Source of the DNA: an uncultured Bacilli bacterium | GTDB lineage: Bacteria; Bacillota_I; Bacilli_A; RF39; UBA660 | DNA: 12,607 bases | Reading direction: 5' to 3' | NCBI GenBank assembly: GCA_944332645.1 | Contig: CALVKK010000027.1 | Location: 1-12,607 of the forward strand | Shown: piece by piece, positions 1 through 6,852 of the stretch | How positions within the stretch are numbered: position 1 is the stretch's first letter | Layout: each line of letters starts with the position of its first letter | The notes under the pieces: generated by a model | Databases searched by the model: none | What the model was told of the DNA's origin: nothing | The model's input: the letters and a program-made list of their open reading frames with translations, nothing else | Program-made: the position numbers and the translations under genes

Positions 1-47
1 ATTTATCCTAGAATTAAAAAGCTTTGATATTAGATTTAACAATTGTT

Positions 48-76
48 TTAACAGTTAATCTTATTTTAAGTATAAT
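48..76 (+). promoter_or_regulatory. Sigma-A-type promoter for the VanZ pair
   Basis: A TTAACA -35 (48-53) is separated by exactly 17 bases from a consensus TATAAT -10 (71-76). The -35 lies inside the small palindrome TTAAC-A-GTTAA (48-58), and another palindrome, AACAATTGTT, sits at 38-47, so a repressor site overlapping the -35 is possible. Transcription would begin near 83, leaving a short leader before the gene at 127. The hexamers are seen directly; the operator idea is inference. Confidence 0.75.
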
Positions 77-86
77 AAAAAATTTT

Positions 87-129
87 ATGAAAGGAGGATA
101 ACTAGCCTTAAACTAGTTTTTGATGTATG
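87..129 (+). promoter_or_regulatory. Distant Shine-Dalgarno with intervening hairpin
   Basis: The only strong ribosome binding site, AAGGAGG at 91-97, is about 30 bases from the first usable ATG at 127, which is too far for normal initiation. Between them AACTAG (100-105) and CTAGTT (113-118) form a perfect 6-bp stem with a 7-base loop. Folding removes 19 bases and leaves roughly 10, a normal spacing. A stop codon at 121-123 excludes any in-frame start upstream of 127. The Shine-Dalgarno also lies inside a tiny ATG-AAA-GGA-GGA-TAA reading frame (87-101). Confidence 0.5.
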
Positions 130-1260
130 AGTTATATTGTAGCAATTAAAACAGCTGTTTTTGCGTTTCCTATTTTAGCTTTTCTATTTACAATTCCTTT
201 TATTTTAAATCAATACCATAAATATGGGGCGATTCATTATTTTCGAGTTTTAATAATTTACTCATTTATTCTTTATTTAATAACAGCTTATTTTTTAGTT
301 ATTTTACCGCTTCCTTCTTTTGAAGAGGTAGCCAATATGACTGGCCCAACTACGCAATTAATTCCTTTTGCTTTTGTTGGTGATATTATTAAAAGTGCTG
401 GTGAAATTACTGATTTTAATACGTTTATTAATTTCTTTAAATCTTCTAGTGTTTATGTCGCTTTATTTAATATCGTCTTAACTGTTCCTTTTGGCATGTA
501 TTTACGCTATCATTTTAAATGTAGTTTAAAGAAAACCTTTTTCTTATCTTTTTTATTAAGTTTATTTTTTGAACTTACACAACTTAGTGGTTTATATTTT
601 ATTTATCCAAGAGCATATCGTTTATTTGATGTTGATGATTTGATTTTAAATACTTTAGGTGGTGTTTTAGGCTATTTTCTACTAGGATTATTTAAAGGGA
701 TTTTACCAAGTCGTGATAAAATCGACGAAGAGTCGCTAATTAAAGGAACTAAAGTATCGGGATTAAGAAGAATAACATTATTTTTCTTAGATATTTTTCT
801 TTATTTAATTTTAGTGATCTTAGTTGGAATCTTTGTTAAAAATTATCCATTTATTATTGCAGCAGTTATTTACTATGTTATTATTCCAACCATTTGGAAA
901 GGAAAGACAATCGGAAGTAAATTTTTAAATGTTAAAATAACTTATGATCGTTTTAATTTTATTAAAAATATTTTAAGATTAGTTTTTCTTTATTTATACT
1001 ACTTTCAAGTACCAATCTTACTATTTGTTTTTGCTATGTCGATTGTCAATCATTTAAATTTAAGTAATTATTTAACTATTTTTGTTTATTTAGGTGTATT
1101 TTTATTTATTTGCTTCTTTTATTTAATCAATGTTATTTTAATTTTAAAAAATAGAACCATATTTTACGATAAACTTTTTAAGACTAAATATGAAAGCACA
1201 ATTTTAATGCCTAACTCTAAAGAAAGTGAAAAAGCAGAAGATAGTGAAAAAGAAAACTAA
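127..1260 (+). CDS. VanZ-RDD fusion membrane protein
   Basis: A 377-residue integral membrane protein with two recognisable halves. Residues about 1-190 are VanZ-like: several hydrophobic helices, the FELTQ motif (148-152) and the signature FDVDDLILNTLGG (167-179). Residues about 212-360 match an RDD domain: Arg214/Arg215 followed by Asp222, KGKTIGSKFLNVKI (258-271), and a closing YDKLFKT block (347-353) with Asp348. The C-terminus is a charged soluble tail rich in Glu, Lys and Ser. VanZ domains are named after a teicoplanin-resistance protein but most members have no proven function; RDD proteins are membrane proteins, some proposed as transporters. The specific role is therefore unknown, probably in the cell envelope. 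It is followed 15 bases later by a second VanZ gene, likely in the same transcript. The start at 127 is the first possible one after an in-frame stop at 121. Confidence 0.85.
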   Translation: MSYIVAIKTAVFAFPILAFLFTIPFILNQYHKYGAIHYFRVLIIYSFILYLITAYFLVILPLPSFEEVANMTGPTTQLIPFAFVGDIIKSAGEITDFNTFINFFKSSSVYVALFNIVLTVPFGMYLRYHFKCSLKKTFFLSFLLSLFFELTQLSGLYFIYPRAYRLFDVDDLILNTLGGVLGYFLLGLFKGILPSRDKIDEESLIKGTKVSGLRRITLFFLDIFLYLILVILVGIFVKNYPFIIAAVIYYVIIPTIWKGKTIGSKFLNVKITYDRFNFIKNILRLVFLYLYYFQVPILLFVFAMSIVNHLNLSNYLTIFVYLGVFLFICFFYLINVILILKNRTIFYDKLFKTKYESTILMPNSKESEKAEDSEKEN

Positions 1261-1275
1261 ATAATAGGGGAAAAT

Positions 1276-2016
1276 ATGAAAAAGAATGAATTAAAAAATG
1301 GTAGATCTAGAATAATTATCTTTAGCTATTTAATAGTGCTTTTATCTGTGACGATCTTTTTAATAGCAATTTTCAGTAAAAATCGAACGATTTCTTATCT
1401 GTTATCTTTGATCTTTTTTGTGGTTTTAGCAATATTGATATTTATTCAAGGCATAATTGTCAATAAAAAAGATAATTATATTAAAAACATTAACCTTTAT
1501 ATTGGTTTATATTTTATTTTACTGTTTAATTTAACGTTCTTTTTAAAACGTTCAACAGTTGACATTTTTAATTTAGAAAAGATGCAAGAAAGCATTAATT
1601 TAATTCCTTTTAAAACAATTAGCTCATTTATAAATAATGATTTAAACAGTCTAACACTATATAACTTATTAGGAAATTTAACCGCTTTTGTTCCATTATC
1701 TTTTTTACTTTTATTAAAAGATGAAAAATATAAAAAGCTAAAAAATCAATTAACATTTTTATTTGTAGCTGTTTTCATCGTTGAAGTGTTGCAGTTATTA
1801 TTAGGAGTTGGTGTTTTTGATATTGATGATATTATTCTAAACATTGGTGGTTGTTTATTATTTGTAATGATTACAAGTAAATTAATCACTAAGATCAAAT
1901 TTATTTTTTACTCTGATTTTAAAATGAGTAAAACAATTAAGTACATTTTATTTGAATTTGTGTTATTAGCAATTATTCTTTTTGATATCTTTTTCCTTTT
2001 GATCTTATGGCATTAG
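1276..2016 (+). CDS. VanZ family membrane protein
   Basis: A 246-residue polytopic membrane protein. Two hydrophobic stretches occupy residues about 13-62, with more near 72-90, 130-147, 160-178, 185-202 and 222-245. The VanZ features are NLIPF (108-112), NLLGN (130-134) leading into a helix, VEVLQ (169-173) and FDIDDIILNIGG (181-192). It lies 15 bases downstream of the VanZ-RDD gene and is preceded by a modest AGGGG ribosome binding site at about 1266-1270. The pair probably arose by duplication followed by RDD gain or loss, although the two proteins are not near-identical. Function is unknown beyond the family assignment. No clear terminator follows; the next gene has its own promoter. Confidence 0.85.
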   Translation: MKKNELKNGRSRIIIFSYLIVLLSVTIFLIAIFSKNRTISYLLSLIFFVVLAILIFIQGIIVNKKDNYIKNINLYIGLYFILLFNLTFFLKRSTVDIFNLEKMQESINLIPFKTISSFINNDLNSLTLYNLLGNLTAFVPLSFLLLLKDEKYKKLKNQLTFLFVAVFIVEVLQLLLGVGVFDIDDIILNIGGCLLFVMITSKLITKIKFIFYSDFKMSKTIKYILFEFVLLAIILFDIFFLLILWH

Positions 2017-2071
2017 ATAACACATATTTATGAATTGCTGTAAATAAGAACTATATTTTTAAATCAAATCG

Positions 2072-2100
2072 TTGACTAAATTAAATGATAATTGTATAAT
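2072..2100 (+). promoter_or_regulatory. Strong promoter for the ZIP-Sms operon
   Basis: TTGACT (2072-2077), a 17-base spacer and consensus TATAAT (2095-2100) form the best promoter in the window. Transcription should begin around 2107, inside the dyad at 2103-2122. It drives the ZIP gene and, from the tight spacing, probably everything to 6756. Confidence 0.85.
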
Positions 2101-2102
2101 TA

Positions 2103-2122
2103 ATATGAAAAATATTTCATAT
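2103..2122 (+). promoter_or_regulatory. Candidate operator: perfect 8-4-8 dyad at the start point
   Basis: ATATGAAA (2103-2110) and TTTCATAT (2115-2122) are perfect inverted repeats with a 4-base spacer. They begin three bases after the -10 hexamer and span the expected transcription start, which suits a repressor that blocks initiation. The ATATGAA...TTCATAT pattern superficially resembles ArsR/SmtB-type metal-sensor operators, and the first gene is a metal importer. The TetR regulator in the same operon (5262-5885) is another candidate binder. The dyad is seen directly; the identity of its binding protein is inference. Confidence 0.6.
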
Positions 2123-2142
2123 AATAAATCGAGGTGAGATAG

Positions 2143-2919
2143 ATGAATATTTTAATTGGTGTATTAATCCCTTTTATCGGTACAACTTTAGGAGCAGCTT
2201 GTGTATATTTATTAAAGGATAAATTAAATAATCGATTAGAAAAATTTTTGTTAGGTTTTGCTTCTGGCGTTATGATAGCAGCTAGTATTTGGTCTCTTTT
2301 GATTCCATCAATTGATTTGGCTGAACAAAGTAGTAAGATTGGTTGGGTACCAGCTAGTGTTGGCTTTATATTAGGTGTTATTTTTCTTCTCGTTTTAGAT
2401 TATATTATTCCTCATTTACACAAAGATAGTAATGTTCAGGAAGGTCCAAAATCTGATTTTAAGAAAACGACCATGCTAATGCTAGCGGTAACTTTACACA
2501 ATATTCCTGAAGGTTTGGCTGTCGGAGTTGTATTTGCCGGACTAATTGCTGGTAATAATATTATCACTTTAGCTGGAGCGTTAGCGTTAAGTGTTGGAAT
2601 AGCTTTGCAGAACTTTCCCGAAGGAGCGATCATATCACTTCCTTTGAAAGCTGAAGGATTATCAAAAAATAAATCATTTCTTTATGGAATGTTATCGGGT
2701 ATTGTGGAACCGATAGCGGCCATTTTAGCTATCTTATTAACTAATTTTGTCACACCAATCTTACCGTATTTTTTATCATTTGCCGCTGGTGCGATGATTT
2801 ATGTTGTCGTCGAAGAATTGATACCTGATAGTCACAGTGGGGAACACTCGAATTTAAGTGTCATCGGCGTAACTCTTGGTTTTGTTTTGATGATGATATT
2901 AGATGTCGCATTAGGTTAA
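2143..2919 (+). CDS. ZIP family metal transporter
   Basis: A 258-residue membrane protein of the ZIP family (GufA/ZupT-like), importing divalent metals such as Zn, Fe or Mn into the cytoplasm. Eight hydrophobic helices are predicted. The metal-binding helices are visible: HNIPEG at 119-124 and QNFPEG at 156-161. A Glu-Pro pair (189-190) and EELIPDSH (224-231) follow. A short hydrophilic loop containing His91 and His93 corresponds to the variable cytoplasmic loop of the family. Length is normal. The start has the ribosome binding site GAGGTGAGA about 8 bases upstream. It is first in a six-gene run and ends 11 bases before the SufC-like ATPase. Metal specificity cannot be read from sequence; iron would fit the Fe-S assembly genes that follow, while zinc or manganese would fit the CDF exporter at the end of the operon. 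Confidence 0.9.
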   Translation: MNILIGVLIPFIGTTLGAACVYLLKDKLNNRLEKFLLGFASGVMIAASIWSLLIPSIDLAEQSSKIGWVPASVGFILGVIFLLVLDYIIPHLHKDSNVQEGPKSDFKKTTMLMLAVTLHNIPEGLAVGVVFAGLIAGNNIITLAGALALSVGIALQNFPEGAIISLPLKAEGLSKNKSFLYGMLSGIVEPIAAILAILLTNFVTPILPYFLSFAAGAMIYVVVEELIPDSHSGEHSNLSVIGVTLGFVLMMILDVALG

Positions 2920-2930
2920 GGAGGAATTTT

Positions 2931-3644
2931 ATGTTACAATTAATTGATGTCTCATTTAAAAGGGATAATAAACAAATATTAGACCATATCAATTTAGAGT
3001 TAGAAAATGAAAAATTTTATGTTATAACCGGACCAAATGGTAGTGGGAAGTCAACTTTGGCTAAAATAATTATGGGAATCGAAAAACCTGATAGCGGTCA
3101 AATTCTTTTTGATGGAGTCGATATAACGGAAAAAACGATCGATGAAAGAGCAAAGTTAGGAATAGGTTTTGCTTTTCAACAACCAGTTAATTTTAAGGGA
3201 TTAACTGTCTATGAACTACTTAAAGTCGCTGTCAATAAAGAGATAACTAAAAAAGAAGCGTGTGCGATTTTATCGAAAGTTGGTTTATGTGCGTTAAATT
3301 ATGTAGATCGTGAAATCAATACATCTTTATCAGGGGGAGAACTAAAAAGAATTGAAATTGCAACAGTAATGGCAAGAAATCCTAAATTAGCTATTTTCGA
3401 TGAGCCAGAAGCCGGAATAGATTTATGGAGCTTTCAGAATTTAACGGAAGTTTTTAAACAAATTCAAGAACAATCGAAAGGAATTACTTTGGTTATATCT
3501 CATCAGGAAAGAATTCTCAACATTGCCGATCAAATAATTTTGTTAGAAGCTGGTCAAATTAAGAAGATTGGCCATAAAAGTATAATGCTCGATATTATTC
3601 TTCACGAAGAAACTTGTTGCAAAGGAGTGAATATTTGTGAATAA
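2931..3644 (+). CDS. SufC-like Fe-S assembly ATPase (SmsC type)
   Basis: A 237-residue soluble ABC ATPase without membrane segments. Walker A is GPNGSGKST (34-42), the Q-loop is FQQP (82-85), the signature is LSGGELKR (133-140), Walker B is LAIFDEPEAGID (153-164) and the H-loop His is 191. FDEPEAGID and the following residues are typical of SufC rather than of transporter ATPases. It is directly followed, with an 8-base overlap, by a short SufB/D-like gene. That arrangement matches the two-component SmsCB (SUF-like minimal) system known from archaea and anaerobic bacteria, in which ATP hydrolysis drives cluster assembly on the partner. The last nine residues contain three cysteines (229, 230, 236); part of this tail is encoded by the ribosome binding site of the next gene, so its meaning is uncertain. 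The start has a perfect AAGGAGG site. Confidence 0.85.
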   Translation: MLQLIDVSFKRDNKQILDHINLELENEKFYVITGPNGSGKSTLAKIIMGIEKPDSGQILFDGVDITEKTIDERAKLGIGFAFQQPVNFKGLTVYELLKVAVNKEITKKEACAILSKVGLCALNYVDREINTSLSGGELKRIEIATVMARNPKLAIFDEPEAGIDLWSFQNLTEVFKQIQEQSKGITLVISHQERILNIADQIILLEAGQIKKIGHKSIMLDIILHEETCCKGVNICE

Positions 3645-4554
3645 GACTGACAAAGATTTATTAAATAATGTCTTGGATAATGATTTTTCTAAATCTGATT
3701 CTTATAATATTAGAAAAAATGGCCAATGTATTAGTCGCAAAACAAATCCTTACATTGATATTGTTTCCAAAGAAGATGGTAGTGGGATTGATATTTATGT
3801 CAAAGAAAATACATTGTTTGGGATTATCGATATTCCAGTTATTATTACAAAAAGTGGCTTAACTGATGTTGTTTATAATGATTTTCATATTGGCAAAAAC
3901 TCCAATGTTATTATCGTTGCTGGTTGTGGTATTCACAATACTAAACATCAAGATTCAAGACATGACGGGATTCATCGCTTTTATTTAGAAGAAAATTCTA
4001 AAGTTAAGTATATTGAAAAACATTATGGTAGTGGGAAAGGAAATGGTAAGAAAATTCTAAATCCTGTGACTAAAATCGAAATGAGTAAAGGATCTAGTAT
4101 GACGATGGATTCGACGCAAATTAAAGGTGTCGACAGCACTTTGCGCGTAACTAAAGCCACTTTATATGAAGATACAACTTTAGTAATTAATGAAAAAATA
4201 AAAACGCACAAAGATCAATATGCTAAAACTGACTTTATTGTCAATTTAGAAGGTAAAAACGCTAGCTGTCATGTCACTTCAAGATCAGTGGCAACAGACA
4301 ATTCTTATCAGGAATTTACTTCTAATATAATTGGCAATACTAAATCGTTTGCCCATGTTGAATGCGATGCGATTATTCAAGATAAAGCATCAGTTAAGGC
4401 CATTCCCGAAATATACGCTAATGACGTTGATGCTAATTTAATTCACGAAGCAGCAATCGGTAAAATAGCAGGTGCGCAATTAATTAAAATGATGTCATTA
4501 GGTTTGACAGAAAAAGAAGCCGAAGAAACGATTATTAAAGGTTTTTTAAAATGA
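3637..4554 (+). CDS. Short SufB/SufD-like scaffold (SmsB type)
   Basis: A 305-residue soluble beta-helix-type SufB/SufD family protein, far shorter than E. coli SufB (about 495). Recognisable blocks are AGCGIHN (95-101), HDGIH (109-113), IKGVDST (162-168), HVECDAII (240-247) and LIHEAAIGKIAG (268-279), then a C-terminal helix typical of the family. By eye, Cys243 lines up with E. coli SufB Cys405 and Glu271 with Glu434, residues implicated in cluster assembly. This suggests a catalytic scaffold rather than a dead SufD-like partner. It starts with GTG, preceded by AAAGGAGTGA at good spacing, and overlaps the ATPase gene by 8 bases, so the two are translationally coupled. No SufS, SufU or SufE is nearby, consistent with a minimal SMS system. 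It ends in TGA, evidence that TGA is a stop in this organism. Confidence 0.85.
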   Translation: MNKTDKDLLNNVLDNDFSKSDSYNIRKNGQCISRKTNPYIDIVSKEDGSGIDIYVKENTLFGIIDIPVIITKSGLTDVVYNDFHIGKNSNVIIVAGCGIHNTKHQDSRHDGIHRFYLEENSKVKYIEKHYGSGKGNGKKILNPVTKIEMSKGSSMTMDSTQIKGVDSTLRVTKATLYEDTTLVINEKIKTHKDQYAKTDFIVNLEGKNASCHVTSRSVATDNSYQEFTSNIIGNTKSFAHVECDAIIQDKASVKAIPEIYANDVDANLIHEAAIGKIAGAQLIKMMSLGLTEKEAEETIIKGFLK

Positions 4555-4567
4555 GAGGAGAAATAAA

Positions 4568-5254
4568 ATGATTAAATTAGTCTTAGTAAGACATGGAGAA
4601 AGTGTTTGGAATTTAGAGAATAAATTCACTGGATGGACTGATGTTGGTCTTACAGAAAAAGGTGTTTTAGAAGCTATCGAAGCAGGAAAAGTGTTAAAAA
4701 ACAAAGGATTTACTTTTGATATTGCTTATACGTCAGTTTTGAAAAGGGCTAATGATACGTTAGATTATATTTTAAAAGAAATGAATTTGCATATACCTAT
4801 TTATTATAGTTATAAGTTAAATGAAAGACATTATGGTGCTTTGCAAGGACTTAACAAAGATGAAACGAGAAAAAAATACGGTGAAGAGCAAGTAAAACTA
4901 TGGCGAAGAAGTGCGGATACAAGACCACCAGCTTTAACAGTCGATGATCCTCGTTATCCAGGAAATGATCCTAAATATAAAGATCTTCCCCAAGAGGATT
5001 TACCTTTGACAGAAAATTTAATTGATACGATCAAACGCGTTATTGAATACTGGAATAGTGACATTAAAGATAATATTATAAATGGTCAAAGAGTCATTAT
5101 TGTCGCTCATGGTAATAGTTTAAGGGGATTAATTAAATATTTAGACAATTTATCTGATGAGGAAATTATGAATTTAGAGTTGGAAACTGGTAATCCGATT
5201 TGCTATGAGTTAGATGACAATTTAAAACCAATTAAACATTATTATTTAAAATAG
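4568..5254 (+). CDS. gpmA: 2,3-BPG-dependent phosphoglycerate mutase
   Basis: A 228-residue cytosolic glycolytic enzyme interconverting 3- and 2-phosphoglycerate through a phosphohistidine. The catalytic RHGES is at 8-12 (His9), with TGWTDVGLTEKG following at 21-32. Further active-site features are Arg60 (LKRAND), Glu87 in LNERHYGALQGLNK, paired arginines 113/114 and the second catalytic His181 in AHGNSLRG. All invariant residues are present and length is normal for the short bacterial form. It has a strong GAGAGGAG ribosome binding site, lies 13 bases after the SmsB-like gene and ends 7 bases before the TetR gene, so it appears co-transcribed with metal and Fe-S genes. The dPGM form needs no metal, unlike the Mn-dependent iPGM; this may be relevant to its placement, but that is speculation. 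Confidence 0.95.
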   Translation: MIKLVLVRHGESVWNLENKFTGWTDVGLTEKGVLEAIEAGKVLKNKGFTFDIAYTSVLKRANDTLDYILKEMNLHIPIYYSYKLNERHYGALQGLNKDETRKKYGEEQVKLWRRSADTRPPALTVDDPRYPGNDPKYKDLPQEDLPLTENLIDTIKRVIEYWNSDIKDNIINGQRVIIVAHGNSLRGLIKYLDNLSDEEIMNLELETGNPICYELDDNLKPIKHYYLK

Positions 5255-5261
5255 GTGCGGT

Positions 5262-5885
5262 ATGGGTGAAGTTAGAGAGCCAATCAAAAAAAATTCGATT
5301 GCTAAAAAAAATAAAATAATTGCGGATGGTTTTGATCTGATTTGTAATAAAGGATATCACAATGTTAGTTGTGTTGATATCGCTAAATATTGTGGGGTAT
5401 CAACGGGAATAATTTATCAGTATTTTAAGGATAAACGTGATATTTTTATCGAAGGGGTAAAATTATATTCTGACCGGATTATGTTTCCTATAGTTGATAC
5501 AATCGCAAAGCAAAGCATTACCAAAGATAATCTTGAAATTATAATTAGAAAGACAATCCAAAAGTCAATCAAGCAAAACACGATGACTAAAAAAGCTCAT
5601 CAGGAATTAATGTCGATGAGTTGTCTAGATAAAGAAGTTTTAAAAATATTTAGCGATAAGGAAATTGAAATTACTGACAAATTAGTTGTCATCTTAAAAA
5701 ACAACGGGTTTAGTGCTGTAAATTTAAAAGAAAAAGTTCATTTGATTATTAACTTAATCGATGATTTATGCCATGAAACTGTTTATCACAAGCATTCAAA
5801 TATTAATTATGATATGTTACTAGATGAAACAGTTCGATTAATTATGGATATTTTAAAGGAGAATTATGAAAAGAACGACAGATAA
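5262..5885 (+). CDS. TetR/AcrR family transcriptional regulator
   Basis: A 207-residue DNA-binding regulator. The N-terminal helix-turn-helix spans about 14-60 and shows the TetR pattern: a helix ending GYHNVSCVDIAKYCGVSTG, then IIYQYFKDKRDIF, as in typical 'YxYFxxKxxLF' blocks. The C-terminal half (65-200) is a helical ligand and dimerisation domain with a His/Cys-containing segment (His160, Cys170, His171, His176, His178) that could bind metal, though similar residues occur in other TetR proteins. It lies 7 bases after gpmA and overlaps the CDF exporter by 20 bases. Translational coupling to a metal exporter resembles, in partnership only, the TetR-family zinc regulator SczA of Streptococcus pneumoniae, which controls the CDF exporter CzcD. 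Its ribosome binding site (AGGTGCGG) is weak. Target and effector are unproven. Confidence 0.85.
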   Translation: MGEVREPIKKNSIAKKNKIIADGFDLICNKGYHNVSCVDIAKYCGVSTGIIYQYFKDKRDIFIEGVKLYSDRIMFPIVDTIAKQSITKDNLEIIIRKTIQKSIKQNTMTKKAHQELMSMSCLDKEVLKIFSDKEIEITDKLVVILKNNGFSAVNLKEKVHLIINLIDDLCHETVYHKHSNINYDMLLDETVRLIMDILKENYEKNDR

Positions 5886-6756
5886 GAATATTTTAATCGC
5901 TTTTTTACTTAATATATCGTTTTCGATAATTGAATTTTTTGGAGGATTATTTACTAAAAGCATTTCAATATTATCTGATGCGATTCACGATTTTGCTGAT
6001 GCTATTAGTATTGGTATATCGTATTTTTTAGAGAAGAAAAGTAAGCATAAACCAGATAATAAATATACTTATGGATATATTCGTTATTCAATTTTGGGAG
6101 CCTTAATAACTACATTGATTTTAACAGTTGGTTCAATTCTAGTTATAATTGGTGCTGTTAATCGTTTATTTAATCCGGTTACTTTAAATTATGATGGAAT
6201 GATTATTATATCTATTTTTGGAATTATCTTTAATTTTTTAGCTGCCTACATGACTAAGGAAGGCGATTCTTTAAATCAAAAATCAGTAAATTTACACATG
6301 TTAGAAGATGTGTTAGGCTGGATAGTCGTTTTTGTCGGATCAATTTTAATTAAGTTTACTAACATTAGTTATATTGATTCTATTATGAGTATTTTAATAG
6401 CATGTTATATTTTATTTCATGCCTTGACTAATTTAAAAGCAGTTTTAGATTTATTTTTAGAAAAGACGCCCAAAGGTATTGATATTGAGCATTTAAAAAA
6501 ACACTTGTTAGATATTGATGGTGTATTAGATGTTCATCATATCCATATTTGGAGTATCGATGGCGTTAATAGTTATGCGACTTTACATATCGTCACTGAT
6601 AGTAAAAATCCTAATATTATCAAGATGAAGGTTAGAGAAGAGTTACTAGAACATAATATTGTTCATACGACGATTGAAATTGAAACATCAAAAGAGAAGT
6701 GTGATGAGAATGAATGTCATGTCAAATTAAATAGTGCTTCTCATCATCACCATTAA
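5866..6756 (+). CDS. Cation diffusion facilitator metal exporter
   Basis: A 296-residue CDF family membrane antiporter that exports divalent cations, probably zinc, in exchange for protons. Six helices are predicted over residues about 8-198. The paired metal-site motifs are H41xxxD45 in helix 2 (SDAIHDFADA) and H144xxxD148 in helix 5 (LHMLEDVLG), the His-Asp arrangement of zinc-type CDFs. A cytoplasmic domain (about 203-275) contains HHIHIWSIDG and alternating beta strands. The C-terminus carries Cys279, Cys284, His285 and a terminal His4 tail, a plausible extra metal-binding segment. A good AAAGGAG site lies inside the end of the TetR gene, and the 20-base overlap implies coupled expression. 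Closest in type to CzcD/ZitB; the exact metal is not determined by sequence. Confidence 0.9.
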   Translation: MKRTTDKNILIAFLLNISFSIIEFFGGLFTKSISILSDAIHDFADAISIGISYFLEKKSKHKPDNKYTYGYIRYSILGALITTLILTVGSILVIIGAVNRLFNPVTLNYDGMIIISIFGIIFNFLAAYMTKEGDSLNQKSVNLHMLEDVLGWIVVFVGSILIKFTNISYIDSIMSILIACYILFHALTNLKAVLDLFLEKTPKGIDIEHLKKHLLDIDGVLDVHHIHIWSIDGVNSYATLHIVTDSKNPNIIKMKVREELLEHNIVHTTIEIETSKEKCDENECHVKLNSASHHHH

Positions 6757-6777
6757 ATGTTATATATAGCATTTTTT
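6755..6777 (+). terminator. Weak intrinsic terminator after the CDF gene
   Basis: AAATGTTA (6755-6762) pairs with TAGCATTT (6767-6774) around a TATA loop, 8 bp with one G-U pair, and is followed by six Ts (6772-6777). It starts within the stop codon of the CDF gene. The stem is AT-rich, so termination may be partial and copA could receive read-through. Confidence 0.5.
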
Positions 6778-6789
6778 AAGAAATTGTTT

Positions 6790-6819
6790 TTGTGATCAAA
6801 ATCGATAATTTTTAATAAT
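6790..6819 (+). promoter_or_regulatory. Possible copA promoter
   Basis: TTGTGA (6790-6795), an 18-base spacer and AATAAT (6814-6819) give a usable but imperfect promoter upstream of copA. No CopY-type TACAnnTGTA box and no GC-rich CsoR operator are visible in 6757-6852. Confidence 0.35.
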
Positions 6820-6852
6820 TAGTAAATAAAAGTATATGCAAGGGATGATAAT

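Noticed and set aside
2017..2142. Metal riboswitch (for example Mn or NiCo type) in the ZIP leader
   Set aside because: The leader after the probable start is under 40 bases and contains only the dyad and ribosome binding site.
2436..2633. Minus-strand frame within the ZIP gene
   Set aside because: Antisense shadow of a strongly conserved coding region, with no ribosome binding site.
6781..6811. Imperfect palindrome upstream of copA as a copper-sensor operator
   Set aside because: Only the outer AAATT/AATTT and a central TGATCA match; it fits neither CopY nor CsoR sites.
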